The notes: generated from the sequence alone by a model not told the origin. Positions 8,351-17,985 are shown, counted from the stretch's first letter. The stretch is DNA of 35,610 nucleotides from Akkermansiaceae bacterium UBA6138 (GCA_002422425.1 DIVG01000067.1:33161-68770); one strand, 5' to 3'. Made by a program: numbers and translations.

Positions 8351-11300
8351 AGGGATGCATTTCAATCAGATGACGCGGTCCTGCTTCGCGGTTGAGAGTG
8401 TGGGTGGTCGAGGCGCCGTCAGGCCAGCGCACGGTGACTTTGACGCTGTCGGCATTTCCTCCCGGCGGCCCCCAGCCAAAGTGGAGATCGGGACCGTTTT
8501 GGGTGAGATAGCCCGATCCGGCGGTTCGCTCCGCCGTCTGAAGAGGCAGCCCCGGGACTTCGACAGTGACTCGTGCCCCGACGGCTCCCGGATTGCCCGG
8601 TTTCCCCCTGAGGGTAAGAGTAAGGGGCGATCCGTCATTTCGCCGTCCGCTGTGAAGGAAGACGGCGGGAGCGTCATTGTTCATCCCGAAAAAGATGTCG
8701 GGACGGCCGTTTCCGCTGAAGTCAACGAGGGCAAGACTTTTGGCGTCGCCCGGCACGACGATGCCGCTCTCAAGGGGCCAGACTTCAGTGAAACCGAATT
8801 TTTTGCCTTCTCCGGGGGGGCCGCCGCGAAGGAGCAGACCGAGCCCGCCGTCGTAGGGAACGGTCTCCTGCTGCGGAGTGAGGAAGTTCTGCGCGAGGAC
8901 CGCATCGGTGTAGCCGTCGCCGTCGAGATCGCTCAGGGCGATGCCGAAGACGGGCGAGAGCTGGGCGAGGGCGGGGAGGGGGTGGAGGGTGAAATGGCCC
9001 TCCCCGTCGTTGATCAGGACCATGGACTCGAGTGTCGTCGCCTCGAGACGCAGGGCGGTCTCGAGCCTCGCCTTCTCATAGATCTCTTCGAGCGCCGAGC
9101 TAGCCCAGCCGTGGTAGGTGTTGACCCGATTGAGCAGGTTCGGCATCGCGAGAGAGGAGCAGCTCAGGCCGCGGCGGGGGAGGAGACAGTCGAGAGCTTT
9201 GTCGAGCTTGGCCTCGACGAGATTTTTTTTCCCGCTGCCGTCGACGTCGCCGTAGTAGAGCAACTCCGGGACTTCAGGCGAGGCGCTATACTTGGTGTTT
9301 TTACCGAGATTGCCGATGAGGTAGTCGATGTGACCATCACCGTTGAGGTCGCGTCCCGCGATGCTATTCCAGAAGCCGGTCGCGGCGGCGAGCCCTGCCG
9401 CCTCGGTGGTCTCTTCGATGGTGCCCTCACGATTCATGTAAACGCGCACCGGTCCCCACTCGTGCGTCACGAGGAGGTCGAGCCATCCGTCGCCGTCGAT
9501 GTCGCTCCAGAGCGCAGCCGTGACGAGGCCGGTTTCACCGAGTCCGAAGTCGTCGGCCTGCTCGGAGAAGCGTCCGGTGCCGTCATTGACAAGGAAGCGG
9601 TTCCGGGCAGCGACGGGATATTCGCCGGGGACGACGCGGCCGCCGACGAAGATATCGAGGTCACCGTCGCGATCAAAGTCGGCCGCCGCCGCGACACTGC
9701 CGCTCGCGTATTTCCCCGGTCCTGGATCGGGGAGGTGGCCGATCGCCTCGGTGAATTCGCCTTTGCCGTCGTTGAGATAAAGCCGGTCGGCGAGGGTGGG
9801 ATCGCCGGGTTCGCACTCGACGCTACCGCTCACGACGAAGAGATCGAGGTCACCGTCCGCGTCGACATCGATGAGGAGCGCGCCGAGATCTTCGTAGGGA
9901 AACATCTCCGTGAAAGGTGACCGCATCCGCATCGCGAAAACCGGCTGGCCTTCGGCGTCGAGACCGCGGTTGAGGAGAAGGCGACCCGGCTGGCCTTTGG
10001 GTCCGCCCAGATAGAGATCGTGGAGACCGTCCCCATCGACATCACCCCAGGCCTGACCGGGGCCGAGCTGGGAATGCTGATGGGGCAGGAGCGGCTGCCG
10101 GATGAAGTCGTCAAAGGGTGTCTCTGCCGCGGTGATGGTGGCGAATCCCTCGATCTTGCGGAACCAGGGCTGCGCTTTTTCCTCCTCGTCCGGGGCGGCT
10201 CTGTTACCCGGGGCGGGCTCGGCGATCTCAATCCAGCGATTGCCGTCGAAGTTTTTAAATGTCTGTTTTGCCCCCGTGGGCCACTCGACGGAGAGTGAGG
10301 CGACTTCTGGCGAAATCCCGAGCCCGAAATGCACCAGCGGCTCGTCGCTCTCAATATAGCCGTTCTGTGGCAGCAAGGTCCGTGTCTGGCGGATGCCGGC
10401 GGCGGTGACGAGGGAGAGTTTGGTCCCGAGTCCGTAGGTATTGCCGTTGCGGCCCTTCAGGCGAATAAGGAGATGCGAGGCGTTTCGGCGTTCCGCGCTT
10501 TGGTTCAAATGGAGGACGGGAGCGTCCTCGAGCGAAATCGTGACGAGATCGAGGTCGCCGTCGCGGTCGACGTCGGCGAGGGCGGCGCCGTAGGTCATGG
10601 TTTCTTTCTGCCCAAGCCCCCAGATTTTATCGGCTTTTTCGAACTTCCAGTCCGCCACGTTGCGGAAGACGAGATCGCGCTCGCGCAATTCGGGTCTGTC
10701 CTCGAAAAAGTCCCAGTCGTCGTTCCCGACGCGGTCATTCGGGCTGACCCGGGTGAAATCCGAGTGATTGAAGTCGCGGGTATGTCCGGTGGGGAAATAG
10801 AGGTCGAGACGTCCGTCCCCGTCGAGGTCGCCGCTTTTTACCGCCCAAGTCCAGTCCGATTTGGCGATACCCGCCATCTGGGCACCTTCGAGAAAAAAAC
10901 CCGTTCCGGTGTTCACAAAGAAGGTGTTGACCATGGCCTGCCGCGGTAGGCCGGCTTCGTACATCGCGGCGAAGGACGCGCCCATTTCCCCCATCGTGAC
11001 TTTTTGCCGGTAATGGGTCGTCGGGAGCATGTCGGCAACGATGATGTCGGTCATGCCATCCCCGTTAAAATCCTGAGCGGAGGCGCCCATCGAGAACCAC
11101 GTGGTGTGCTGCAGGACCTGCGGCGCGATCTCGGTGAATGTCCCGTCGCCATTGTTGCGGTAGAGTTCATCCCGGTCGGCGAAGTCATTGGACACGTAAA
11201 GATCGAGTCGTCCGTCCCCGTTGTAGTCGAACCAGGCCGCTCCGTTCGTGTGGTTGGGGACGGGGCGGAGGCCGACAGCGCCGCTGACGTCACTGAATTT

Positions 11301-12125
11301 CCCCCCGTCGTTCCGCAGCATGAGGTTCTGCCGGGAGGTCTCGATGAACGAAGGCACGCCTGTCTGGGGATTGATCGAACTGACTGTGAAATATCGATCC
11401 CAGGGCGCCACGACTTCCCAGCCGCTCTCGATACGACGCATCGGGACTCCCTCGGCGGGACGTCCCTTTTTGCGGTAGAGCGCATTGGTGGCGAGGAACA
11501 GGTCGAGATCACCGTCCCCGTCGTAATCGGCGAAGAGCGGGGAGAGGCTGGCGTCGGTGATGTCGAGGCCCCATTCGGCGGCGGCTTCGCGAAAACGGAA
11601 TTCACCCGGGGTGGATTCGTTGAGGTAGAGGCGGTTGGGCTCGTCGTAGCGGCAGACGTAGATGTCGAGGGCACCGTCCCCGTTGATGTCGACAAGGACC
11701 ACGCCGGTGCACCAGCTCTCGGCATCAGCCGCGCCGGCGGCGTTGCTCAACTCGACGAAGCGGGGGCCATCGTCCGTGCCGGCGTTGCGGAAAAGGCGGT
11801 TCGGAACGGGACCGGCGGCAAAAAAGAGATCGGGCCAGCCGTCGCCGTCGAGATCACCGACAGCGACTCCGCCACAGGCCATCGCTGAGTAATAGAGGCG
11901 TTTGTCGGGATGAGACGTGTCGATCGGGATAATAAAATCGAGGCCCGAGCGGGCGGGGTCGAGGGCTTCGAAGAGCGGAGCATCAGTCGCGGCGACCTCT
12001 CCGGTAGTGGAGAACGGGCGAATCTCGGTGAGGCCATTGATTTCCTGTCCCGCGCAGGGCAGGGGCGTGGAAAGGGCAGAAAAAACGGTGAACACACTGA
12101 TGCAACTCAGGAGTTTGGGGTTCAT
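8349..12125 (-). CDS. Large secreted FG-GAP/VCBS repeat protein with two ASPIC/UnbV domains (CRTAC1-like)
   Basis: The protein has 1258 residues. The N-terminus is a signal peptide (MNPKLLSCISVFTVFSALS..., cleavage near CAGQ). A long series of calcium-binding FG-GAP/VCBS blades follows, each with a DxDGDGxxD loop (for example VGDLDGDGWPDLFF, ADYDGDGDLDLF, WFDYNGDGRLDLYV, SDIDGDGWLDLLV). The series forms two propeller-like halves, and each ends in an ASPIC/UnbV domain: one around residues 550-640 (NTYGLGTKL...HFGLG...VEWPTG) and one at the C-terminus (GAVGARVTV...LHFGWG...VRWPDG). Proteins of this type are frequent in Verrucomicrobiota and Planctomycetota; their function is not established, and surface adhesion or polysaccharide binding is the common guess. 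GGGAGGA lies immediately before the ATG, an unusually tight Shine-Dalgarno spacing. Divergent from hppA. Confidence 0.92.
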   Translation of the reverse strand: MNPKLLSCISVFTVFSALSTPLPCAGQEINGLTEIRPFSTTGEVAATDAPLFEALDPARSGLDFIIPIDTSHPDKRLYYSAMACGGVAVGDLDGDGWPDLFFAAGPVPNRLFRNAGTDDGPRFVELSNAAGAADAESWCTGVVLVDINGDGALDIYVCRYDEPNRLYLNESTPGEFRFREAAAEWGLDITDASLSPLFADYDGDGDLDLFLATNALYRKKGRPAEGVPMRRIESGWEVVAPWDRYFTVSSINPQTGVPSFIETSRQNLMLRNDGGKFSDVSGAVGLRPVPNHTNGAAWFDYNGDGRLDLYVSNDFADRDELYRNNGDGTFTEIAPQVLQHTTWFSMGASAQDFNGDGMTDIIVADMLPTTHYRQKVTMGEMGASFAAMYEAGLPRQAMVNTFFVNTGTGFFLEGAQMAGIAKSDWTWAVKSGDLDGDGRLDLYFPTGHTRDFNHSDFTRVSPNDRVGNDDWDFFEDRPELRERDLVFRNVADWKFEKADKIWGLGQKETMTYGAALADVDRDGDLDLVTISLEDAPVLHLNQSAERRNASHLLIRLKGRNGNTYGLGTKLSLVTAAGIRQTRTLLPQNGYIESDEPLVHFGLGISPEVASLSVEWPTGAKQTFKNFDGNRWIEIAEPAPGNRAAPDEEEKAQPWFRKIEGFATITAAETPFDDFIRQPLLPHQHSQLGPGQAWGDVDGDGLHDLYLGGPKGQPGRLLLNRGLDAEGQPVFAMRMRSPFTEMFPYEDLGALLIDVDADGDLDLFVVSGSVECEPGDPTLADRLYLNDGKGEFTEAIGHLPDPGPGKYASGSVAAAADFDRDGDLDIFVGGRVVPGEYPVAARNRFLVNDGTGRFSEQADDFGLGETGLVTAALWSDIDGDGWLDLLVTHEWGPVRVYMNREGTIEETTEAAGLAAATGFWNSIAGRDLNGDGHIDYLIGNLGKNTKYSASPEVPELLYYGDVDGSGKKNLVEAKLDKALDCLLPRRGLSCSSLAMPNLLNRVNTYHGWASSALEEIYEKARLETALRLEATTLESMVLINDGEGHFTLHPLPALAQLSPVFGIALSDLDGDGYTDAVLAQNFLTPQQETVPYDGGLGLLLRGGPPGEGKKFGFTEVWPLESGIVVPGDAKSLALVDFSGNGRPDIFFGMNNDAPAVFLHSGRRNDGSPLTLTLRGKPGNPGAVGARVTVEVPGLPLQTAERTAGSGYLTQNGPDLHFGWGPPGGNADSVKVTVRWPDGASTTHTLNREAGPRHLIEMHP

Positions 12126-12350
12126 TCCTCCCTTTTACCCGAATCCGGCGGGCTGTTCAAGTTTTCCAGCCCCCTTCATGAGGGACCGCCCGCCTTACCG
12201 AATCGCGCTCCATTTTCCCGTGGACAGTCAGGGTGAAAACGCGCTGTATACAATTTTTGCCGAGCACGGTCTTGCAAAGCGCGGCAGATTTGACAGTCTA
12301 AGCGCCTACTTTCTAACAACCCCCTCAAAACCCCTCCCACCGCTTCTTCG
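12126..12350. promoter_or_regulatory. Divergent intergenic region between the CRTAC1-like gene and hppA
   Basis: 225 bp without a credible gene must hold both promoters. Toward hppA a consensus -35 box TTGACA is present at 12290-12295, but the best -10 matches (TTCTAA at 12311-12316, CTAACA at 12313-12318) are weak. A second -10-like TATACAAT is at 12247-12254. hppA has no purine-rich Shine-Dalgarno sequence before its ATG. No strong operator-like repeat was seen. Confidence 0.3.
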
Positions 12351-14528
12351 ATGAATACCCTCATTGTCATCATTCCTCTCTTCGGCGTCCTCGCCCTTGC
12401 CTACACTTTCTGGAGGTCCGCCTGGGTCGCAAAGCAGGATCCCGGGACGGCGAAAATGCAGCAGATCGGCGGATTCATCGCTGACGGAGCGATGGCCTTC
12501 CTGCGCGCCGAGTATAAAGTCCTCGCGATCTTTGTGGCCTGCATTGCCGCCCTGCTCGTTTTCGGCGGCTTCAAAGACCCGGTGAACAGCTCGCCTTTCG
12601 TGGCGCTCTCCTTCGTCGTGGGGGCTTTTTGCTCCGGTCTCGCCGGTTTCATCGGGATGCGGGTCGCGACCAAGGCGAACATACGCACCACCCAGGGAGC
12701 CCGCACCAGCCTCGGAGAAGGACTCAAAATCGCTTTCGCGGGCGGTTCGGTCATGGGGCTGGGCGTCGTGGGGCTCGGCCTGCTCGGGCTCGGAGTCCTT
12801 TTCCTGATTTTTTCCAAGTCCATCGGCACGGACGCCGCCTCGATCACGAAGGTGATGACTATCATCACCGGATTTTCCTTCGGCGCCTCCTCCATCGCCC
12901 TCTTTGCCCGCGTCGGAGGCGGGATCTACACCAAGGCGGCTGACGTCGGAGCCGATCTCGTCGGCAAAGTCGAGGCCGGCATCCCCGAGGATCATCCGCT
13001 CAATCCCGCCACCATCGCGGATAACGTCGGGGACAATGTCGGCGACGTCGCCGGAATGGGGGCCGACCTTTTCGAGTCCTACGTCGGTTCCATCATCGGG
13101 ACGATGGTGCTCGGTAGTGTTTTCATGGTCCTGCCGGAGTACGCCGGACTGCCGCTCGCTGCGGTACTCCTGCCCATGCTCCTTGCCGGGCTTGGCATCG
13201 TGGCGTCCATCATCGGGACATTCCTCGTCCGCGTGAAGGACGGGGGCGATCCGCAAAAGGCGCTCAACTTCGGGGAGATCGTCGCAGGGGTCATCATGCT
13301 GATCGGCACCTATGTCATTATCGGTCAGGTTCTTCCCGACAAGTGGGCCTTTGATGGAAAAGAGTTCACCAGTCTCGGTGTCTTCGGGGCCATTGCGATC
13401 GGACTCGTCGCCGGTCTTGCGATCGGTTACATCACCGAGCACTACACCGGCACAGGGAAAAAGCCGGTCATCAACATCGTCCGCCAGTCCGTCACCGGTT
13501 CCGCCACAAACATCATCGCCGGACTCGGCGTGGGCATGATGTCCACCGCTCTGCCGATTATCGTCCTCGCCACCGCGATTCTCATTTCCTACGACCTCGC
13601 CGGTCTCTACGGCATCGCCATCGCCGCCGTCGGGATGCTGGCGAACACGGGGATCCAGCTTGCGGTCGATGCCTACGGCCCGATTTCGGACAATGCCGGC
13701 GGCATCGCCGAGATGAGCGAACTCCCCGCCGAAGTGCGCAAGCGCACCGACAAACTTGACGCCGTCGGCAACACCACCGCCGCGATCGGAAAAGGCTTTG
13801 CCATCGGCTCGGCCGCTCTCACCGCACTTGCTCTTTTCGCCGCCTTCAAGACGACCTGGGAACAAACCCATGGAATGAAACTCGTCATTGAGGTAACCGA
13901 CCCGAAAGTAGTCGCCGCGCTCTTTGTCGGCGGCATGCTGCCTTTCCTCTTCTCGGCTCTCTCGATGGAAGCGGTCGGACGCGCCGCTATGGCGATGATC
14001 GAAGAGGTGCGCCGTCAGTTCCGCGAGATCCCCGGCCTGCGCGCAGGTATCGAGGCGATGAATCGCAACGAAGGCAAGCCCGTCCCGGACTGGTCACCTG
14101 CCGATCAGCGCGACTACGAAGACGCCCATGGCCAGGCCGAATTCGGCAAGTGCGTCGAGATCTCGACAAAAGCGGCGATCAGGGAAATGGTCAAGCCGGG
14201 CGTCCTCGCCGTCGCGGCACCGGTCGCGGTCGGCTTCATCGGCGGAGCGGAAATGCTCGGTGGTCTCCTCGCGGGGGTCACCGTCACGGGGGTACTTCTC
14301 GCCCTTTTCCAATCCAATGCCGGCGGTGCTTGGGATAATGCCAAAAAAATGATCGAGGAAGGCTACGAAGTGGACGGGGTGATGCTCAAAAAAGGCTCCG
14401 AGGCGCACAAGGCGGCCGTCGTCGGTGATACCGTCGGTGATCCTTTCAAAGATACCTCGGGTCCGTCGCTCAACATCCTCCTGAAGCTCATGAGCGTCGT
14501 TGCGCTCGTGATTGCTTCGATGATTTAA
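12351..14528 (+). CDS. hppA: Membrane-bound ion-translocating pyrophosphatase, K+-dependent type
   Basis: The protein has 725 residues with about 16 predicted membrane helices, the normal length for bacterial M-PPases. The substrate and metal-binding motifs are intact: DVGADLVGKVEAGIPEDHPL, DNVGDNVGD, DAYGPISDNAGGIAEMSEL and GDTVGDPFKDTSGPSLNIL. The cation-specificity site reads GNTTAAIGKG. Alanine at the position held by Lys in K+-independent enzymes points to the K+-dependent subfamily. Whether it pumps H+, Na+ or both cannot be decided by eye. It couples pyrophosphate hydrolysis to an ion gradient across the inner membrane, saving energy from biosynthetic pyrophosphate. Its TAA stop overlaps the stop of the convergent kinase-MurQ gene. 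Confidence 0.97.
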   Translation: MNTLIVIIPLFGVLALAYTFWRSAWVAKQDPGTAKMQQIGGFIADGAMAFLRAEYKVLAIFVACIAALLVFGGFKDPVNSSPFVALSFVVGAFCSGLAGFIGMRVATKANIRTTQGARTSLGEGLKIAFAGGSVMGLGVVGLGLLGLGVLFLIFSKSIGTDAASITKVMTIITGFSFGASSIALFARVGGGIYTKAADVGADLVGKVEAGIPEDHPLNPATIADNVGDNVGDVAGMGADLFESYVGSIIGTMVLGSVFMVLPEYAGLPLAAVLLPMLLAGLGIVASIIGTFLVRVKDGGDPQKALNFGEIVAGVIMLIGTYVIIGQVLPDKWAFDGKEFTSLGVFGAIAIGLVAGLAIGYITEHYTGTGKKPVINIVRQSVTGSATNIIAGLGVGMMSTALPIIVLATAILISYDLAGLYGIAIAAVGMLANTGIQLAVDAYGPISDNAGGIAEMSELPAEVRKRTDKLDAVGNTTAAIGKGFAIGSAALTALALFAAFKTTWEQTHGMKLVIEVTDPKVVAALFVGGMLPFLFSALSMEAVGRAAMAMIEEVRRQFREIPGLRAGIEAMNRNEGKPVPDWSPADQRDYEDAHGQAEFGKCVEISTKAAIREMVKPGVLAVAAPVAVGFIGGAEMLGGLLAGVTVTGVLLALFQSNAGGAWDNAKKMIEEGYEVDGVMLKKGSEAHKAAVVGDTVGDPFKDTSGPSLNILLKLMSVVALVIASMI

Positions 14529-16339
14529 GCCTGTTCCGTCTCGCGGGGCCTCAGGGCCTCGCAGGCGGCTCGCACGATCCAGCCGTTGCTCTCGAGCGTC
14601 GCGAGCGCGGTGGCCTCGTCGGCGCCGGTGAGGTCGCGCACGATGCGCACAGCCCGGTTGCGGAGTTTTCCGTTCGAGGGGTTCAGATCGATCATCAGGT
14701 TGCTCATGACCTTGCCCGAGTGGGTCATCGCGAGGGTCGTGATCAGATTCAAAACGAGCTTTGTCGCAGTACCTGATTTCAAACGGGTTGATCCGGTGAG
14801 GACCTCGGGCCCGGTGTCGGGCAAAATTGCCCCGTCGAGGAGCGGATGGTCGCGGTAGGCGGGATTGCAGCAAACCAGCACCGTCGTCGCGCCGCGGCCT
14901 TTGGCCTCACCGAGGCAGCCCCAGATAAAGGGCGCGTGGCCGCTCGCCGAGATTCCGACGACGACATCGTGTTCGGTGATGCGGCGGGAAATGATGGCCC
15001 GTTTTCCGGCCTCGTAGTCATCTTCGGCACCCTCGACCGCGCTCCAGAGAGCTGTCCGACCGCCTGCGATGATGCCCTGAACGAGGTTCGCCGGAGTGCG
15101 AAAGGTCGGGGGACACTCGCTCGCGTCAAGTACGCCGAGTCGACCGCTCGTGCCGGCACCGCAGTAGATGAGGCGACCGCCGTTGGCGAAAGCCCGCACC
15201 ACCTGCCGAACCGTCCACTCAATGTGTTCGCTCTCGGCGAGGATTTTGGCGGGGATCGTCTCATCCTCCTCCAGCATCAGACGGATCGCCTCCGCGAGGG
15301 CGAGGTCTGAGAAATTCATCGACTTGGGATGACGACCCTCCGTCGGCGAGACCGCAACCGGACGCCAGCTCTGCACGGCTTCGTGTCGTCCCGTGAGCGG
15401 CTTCGCCTCGTCCACGGAAGTGAGAGTTGACACTTCAACATCCTCGCGCCGCGCCATCGCCACCGCGCCCCACACGCCCGGTCGCTCGAGGTGGGTGATT
15501 TCTCCATTGGGCCACGCTTCGCGTATCCTCGCGATGACGCCTTCGGCAAAGACGGGATTTTTCAAGAGGACAGACCCGTTGAGGACAAATTGGACCTTTT
15601 GCCCGCGCCCCGCGACCCGGGAGGCGCAGGTCACGGTGTCTTTGGCGAGGCGCTCGGCGGCGCGTTTCAAAATGGCGAGGGCGATCTCATCCTGACGCGC
15701 GGCGGCGGCCTCGAAGACGACCCGGGCGAGGCTCGCGAGTTCGGTCTTGCCCGCGACCGACGACCACTCGATGAGCGACTCGGGCTCGTTCATTTGTAGA
15801 AATGTCAGGATGTCCGCTCCCAGCGGAGGCCAGTCCGCGCGGATGTCCGAGATCGTGACGATGGAGCGCAGGGCGTGGAGAGCGATGTCGCACGAGCTGC
15901 CGCGATCGCCGATGACGTGGCCGCGTCCGCCCACCTTCACGACACGACCCTCGCAGTTGCGACCGAGGCAGCACGACCCTGTGCCGCTCACGACGAGGAC
16001 TTGCGCGTCGCACTCTGCGCTCCGGGTCACCGCTTTGAGCGCGAGGAGGACGTCGTCGGTCACGATGGCGGGGACTCCCGGCCAGGCGCGCGCCACGGCG
16101 GCGGTGAGTCGTTCGCGATCCCCCTCGGATCGAACCCCGGCGAAGCCGATCCCGATGCGATCGGGGACGCAGGGCAGTTGGCTGCGGATCTCTTCGAGGA
16201 GCTGAGCGAGAGCTTCACCGCTGAGGAGATGGAGGTTCCCCGGACCGAGGGTCAGACTCGTTAGCACGGCGTCCGTGCTGCTGTCCACGAGCAGGGCCGA
16301 AGTCATCGTCCCGCCGCCTTCGATTCCGAGAATGATCAT
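14525..16339 (-). CDS. murQ: Fusion of BadF/BcrA-type sugar kinase and N-acetylmuramic acid 6-phosphate etherase
   Basis: The protein has 604 residues and two enzymes in one chain. Residues 1 to about 310 are an ASKHA kinase of the BadF/BcrA/N-acetylglucosamine kinase type: phosphate-1 motif GIEGGGT, VSGTGS and GGRGHVIGDRGSS. Residues about 330-604 are MurQ: TEGRHP near the start, GAGTSGRLGVLDASECPPTF, VEGAEDD and STRLKSGTATK. The two MurQ catalytic glutamates appear at about 408 and 439, the same 31-residue spacing as Glu83/Glu114 of E. coli MurQ. The natural reading is phosphorylation of MurNAc (MurK-like) followed by lactyl-ether cleavage to GlcNAc-6-P, for cell-wall recycling. The kinase substrate is inferred from the fusion. 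The gene lies 62 bp after the FecR/LamG gene and converges on hppA with overlapping stops. Confidence 0.93.
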   Translation of the reverse strand: MIILGIEGGGTMTSALLVDSSTDAVLTSLTLGPGNLHLLSGEALAQLLEEIRSQLPCVPDRIGIGFAGVRSEGDRERLTAAVARAWPGVPAIVTDDVLLALKAVTRSAECDAQVLVVSGTGSCCLGRNCEGRVVKVGGRGHVIGDRGSSCDIALHALRSIVTISDIRADWPPLGADILTFLQMNEPESLIEWSSVAGKTELASLARVVFEAAAARQDEIALAILKRAAERLAKDTVTCASRVAGRGQKVQFVLNGSVLLKNPVFAEGVIARIREAWPNGEITHLERPGVWGAVAMARREDVEVSTLTSVDEAKPLTGRHEAVQSWRPVAVSPTEGRHPKSMNFSDLALAEAIRLMLEEDETIPAKILAESEHIEWTVRQVVRAFANGGRLIYCGAGTSGRLGVLDASECPPTFRTPANLVQGIIAGGRTALWSAVEGAEDDYEAGKRAIISRRITEHDVVVGISASGHAPFIWGCLGEAKGRGATTVLVCCNPAYRDHPLLDGAILPDTGPEVLTGSTRLKSGTATKLVLNLITTLAMTHSGKVMSNLMIDLNPSNGKLRNRAVRIVRDLTGADEATALATLESNGWIVRAACEALRPRETEQA

Positions 16340-16401
16340 GTTGGATTCGACCCCGAACTAACACCCGAAATCAATCTGAAAAAAGTGAATCCTCGCGACC
16401 C

Positions 16402-17985
16402 CTAGCCATTCGGCAATCCGGCCCGATAGATCGAGGCCATTTCTTCGGGCGAGACGACCCGGCTCAGGATAAAAAATTCATCGATGCGCCCGTTGAGGCT
16501 GCGGATGGCGTGGTTGCTCCCTTCGGCCTGCCAGTTCCCGATCTCGGCCTTGCCGATTTTGAGCGGAGCGATCCCGCTGCGGGTCTCTTCCTTCACGATT
16601 GTTCCGTCACGGTAGTGTCGCACGATGCCTGAGAGCCGATCTATCGTCACGGCCAGGTGGATCCATTTCCCGAGATCGTCGGGGTGAATGACCGGATCCG
16701 AGAGCGTGTTGGGCGGACCTTCGCCCGATATCCCGAGGATGAGCTCGCCCTGATTACTGATCTGCCAGTGCACCTCGCCGGTCTCGAACCCGTCAGTCAG
16801 GAAAAGCGAACTGAGCCAGCGGTCAAAACCCTCGATCCGCACCCAGGCGGCGAGACTAAGCCTATCAAAAGTGCCCGGCACCTGAACCCGGGTTCGGTCG
16901 GTGATACGCTTGAATTCGAGCGCGCCTTTCCCCGGCCAGCGGCCCTCGGTCCATTGCGCCCCGATGATGGCACCCTCGGGTCCGGCGGGACGCTGGTTCA
17001 CAAGCTGCCGATCCCAGGGATCCTGATTTTCAAAGTCAAAAAGAACCAGAGTCGCGGGGTCCCTCGCGATCGCGTTGCGTGTCACGAGCCATTGCCGGTA
17101 GCGCTCGACTGAGCCGACGTTTGCGAGGTGAAGGAGCTCGCGCCGATCGACGAAATCCCCTCCCCCCCCGTGAACCCTCTCAAATCCGCCCCGGGACGCC
17201 CGCATCCCATCGCCACCAAAAAGAGTTTGAATCTCACGGCCCTCGCGATTGTCAAGACGCACCTCCCCCTCGACGACATGGACTTCACTCTCCCCGTCAC
17301 GCCCGACACTGAGGGCAAACTCGGTTCCCAGATCGACCGCCCTATAGTCGGCGGTTTCGATCACAAATCCACGGGCCGGTTCCGGAACAAAGGCGCGGAG
17401 CTTTCCACTCTCGCAGTGGATCTTCCATTCTGTCTTGAGGAGCAGCTCGGCAGGCCCCTCCACGATAAGAGTCGCTCCACTGAAAAATTCAAGCTGGGCG
17501 AGCCCGGACTTGAGCCGGAAAGCACCCGCCGGCACAGTCTCACCCTCGCGCGGTGGATTTTCCGGCTCGCTCCACTCGGCCGCGACGAGACGACTCAAGA
17601 CCGCGACACCGGGAACATGGGACGGTTCAACCGGTGGGGGGCCGGACTCCTTCACGAGTTGGTATCCGTTCGCGAGCAAGGCCAAAACGGCGGCGGCGGC
17701 AAAAACGGGACCCCACAGACGGGAGTCTCCCCTCTTTTTTACCGGATCGGTGTCGCCATCGACGGAAAAAGGGAGGATGCCCGTCGCTTCGAGAGGCAAG
17801 AGGTCGCCGGCGTGATCCCGCAAGAGCAGGGCATGGGACTCGGCGAGATCGAGATAGCGTTCGCAGGTCTCCGGGTCGCCGCGGAGGAGTTCGTTCAGCT
17901 CGGCCCGTTCCGCTTCGGAGATGACGCCGTCGAGCAATTGCGAGCTCAGCAAAGTAACGCGCTCCAATCGGTCTTTTCTCGTCAT
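16402..17985 (-). CDS. FecR-domain membrane protein with C-terminal LamG domain, partner of the upstream sigma factor
   Basis: The protein has 527 residues from the ATG at 17985, chosen because GGAGGG lies 6 nt upstream and the ATG overlaps the sigma factor stop as ATGA. Order: N-terminal helical cytoplasmic segment resembling anti-sigma N-termini (LLSSQLLDGVISEAERAELN...), one membrane helix (about residues 95-115, VFAAAAVLALLANGYQLV), FecR domain (GLAQLEFFSGATLIVEGPAEL through ADYRAVDLGTEFALSVGRDG and VHVVEGEVRL), then a concanavalin-like LamG domain (LSLAAWVRIEGFD...WIHLAVTIDRLSG...LNGRIDEFFILSR). This is the usual sigma-regulator arrangement of Planctomycetota and Verrucomicrobiota. The LamG module suggests sensing of a glycan or surface ligand outside the membrane; the ligand is unknown. 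Confidence 0.9.
   Translation of the reverse strand: MTRKDRLERVTLLSSQLLDGVISEAERAELNELLRGDPETCERYLDLAESHALLLRDHAGDLLPLEATGILPFSVDGDTDPVKKRGDSRLWGPVFAAAAVLALLANGYQLVKESGPPPVEPSHVPGVAVLSRLVAAEWSEPENPPREGETVPAGAFRLKSGLAQLEFFSGATLIVEGPAELLLKTEWKIHCESGKLRAFVPEPARGFVIETADYRAVDLGTEFALSVGRDGESEVHVVEGEVRLDNREGREIQTLFGGDGMRASRGGFERVHGGGGDFVDRRELLHLANVGSVERYRQWLVTRNAIARDPATLVLFDFENQDPWDRQLVNQRPAGPEGAIIGAQWTEGRWPGKGALEFKRITDRTRVQVPGTFDRLSLAAWVRIEGFDRWLSSLFLTDGFETGEVHWQISNQGELILGISGEGPPNTLSDPVIHPDDLGKWIHLAVTIDRLSGIVRHYRDGTIVKEETRSGIAPLKIGKAEIGNWQAEGSNHAIRSLNGRIDEFFILSRVVSPEEMASIYRAGLPNG

Noticed and set aside
8355..9920. Long open frame (521 codons) opposite the CRTAC1-like gene
   Set aside because: It mirrors the DxDGDG repeats of the real gene and has no family resemblance or translation signal of its own.
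12306..13871. Long open frame (521 codons) opposite hppA
   Set aside because: Its translation is Asp/Gly/Arg/His-rich low-complexity sequence without domains. It is the antisense shadow of a GC-rich membrane protein gene that is certain on the other strand.
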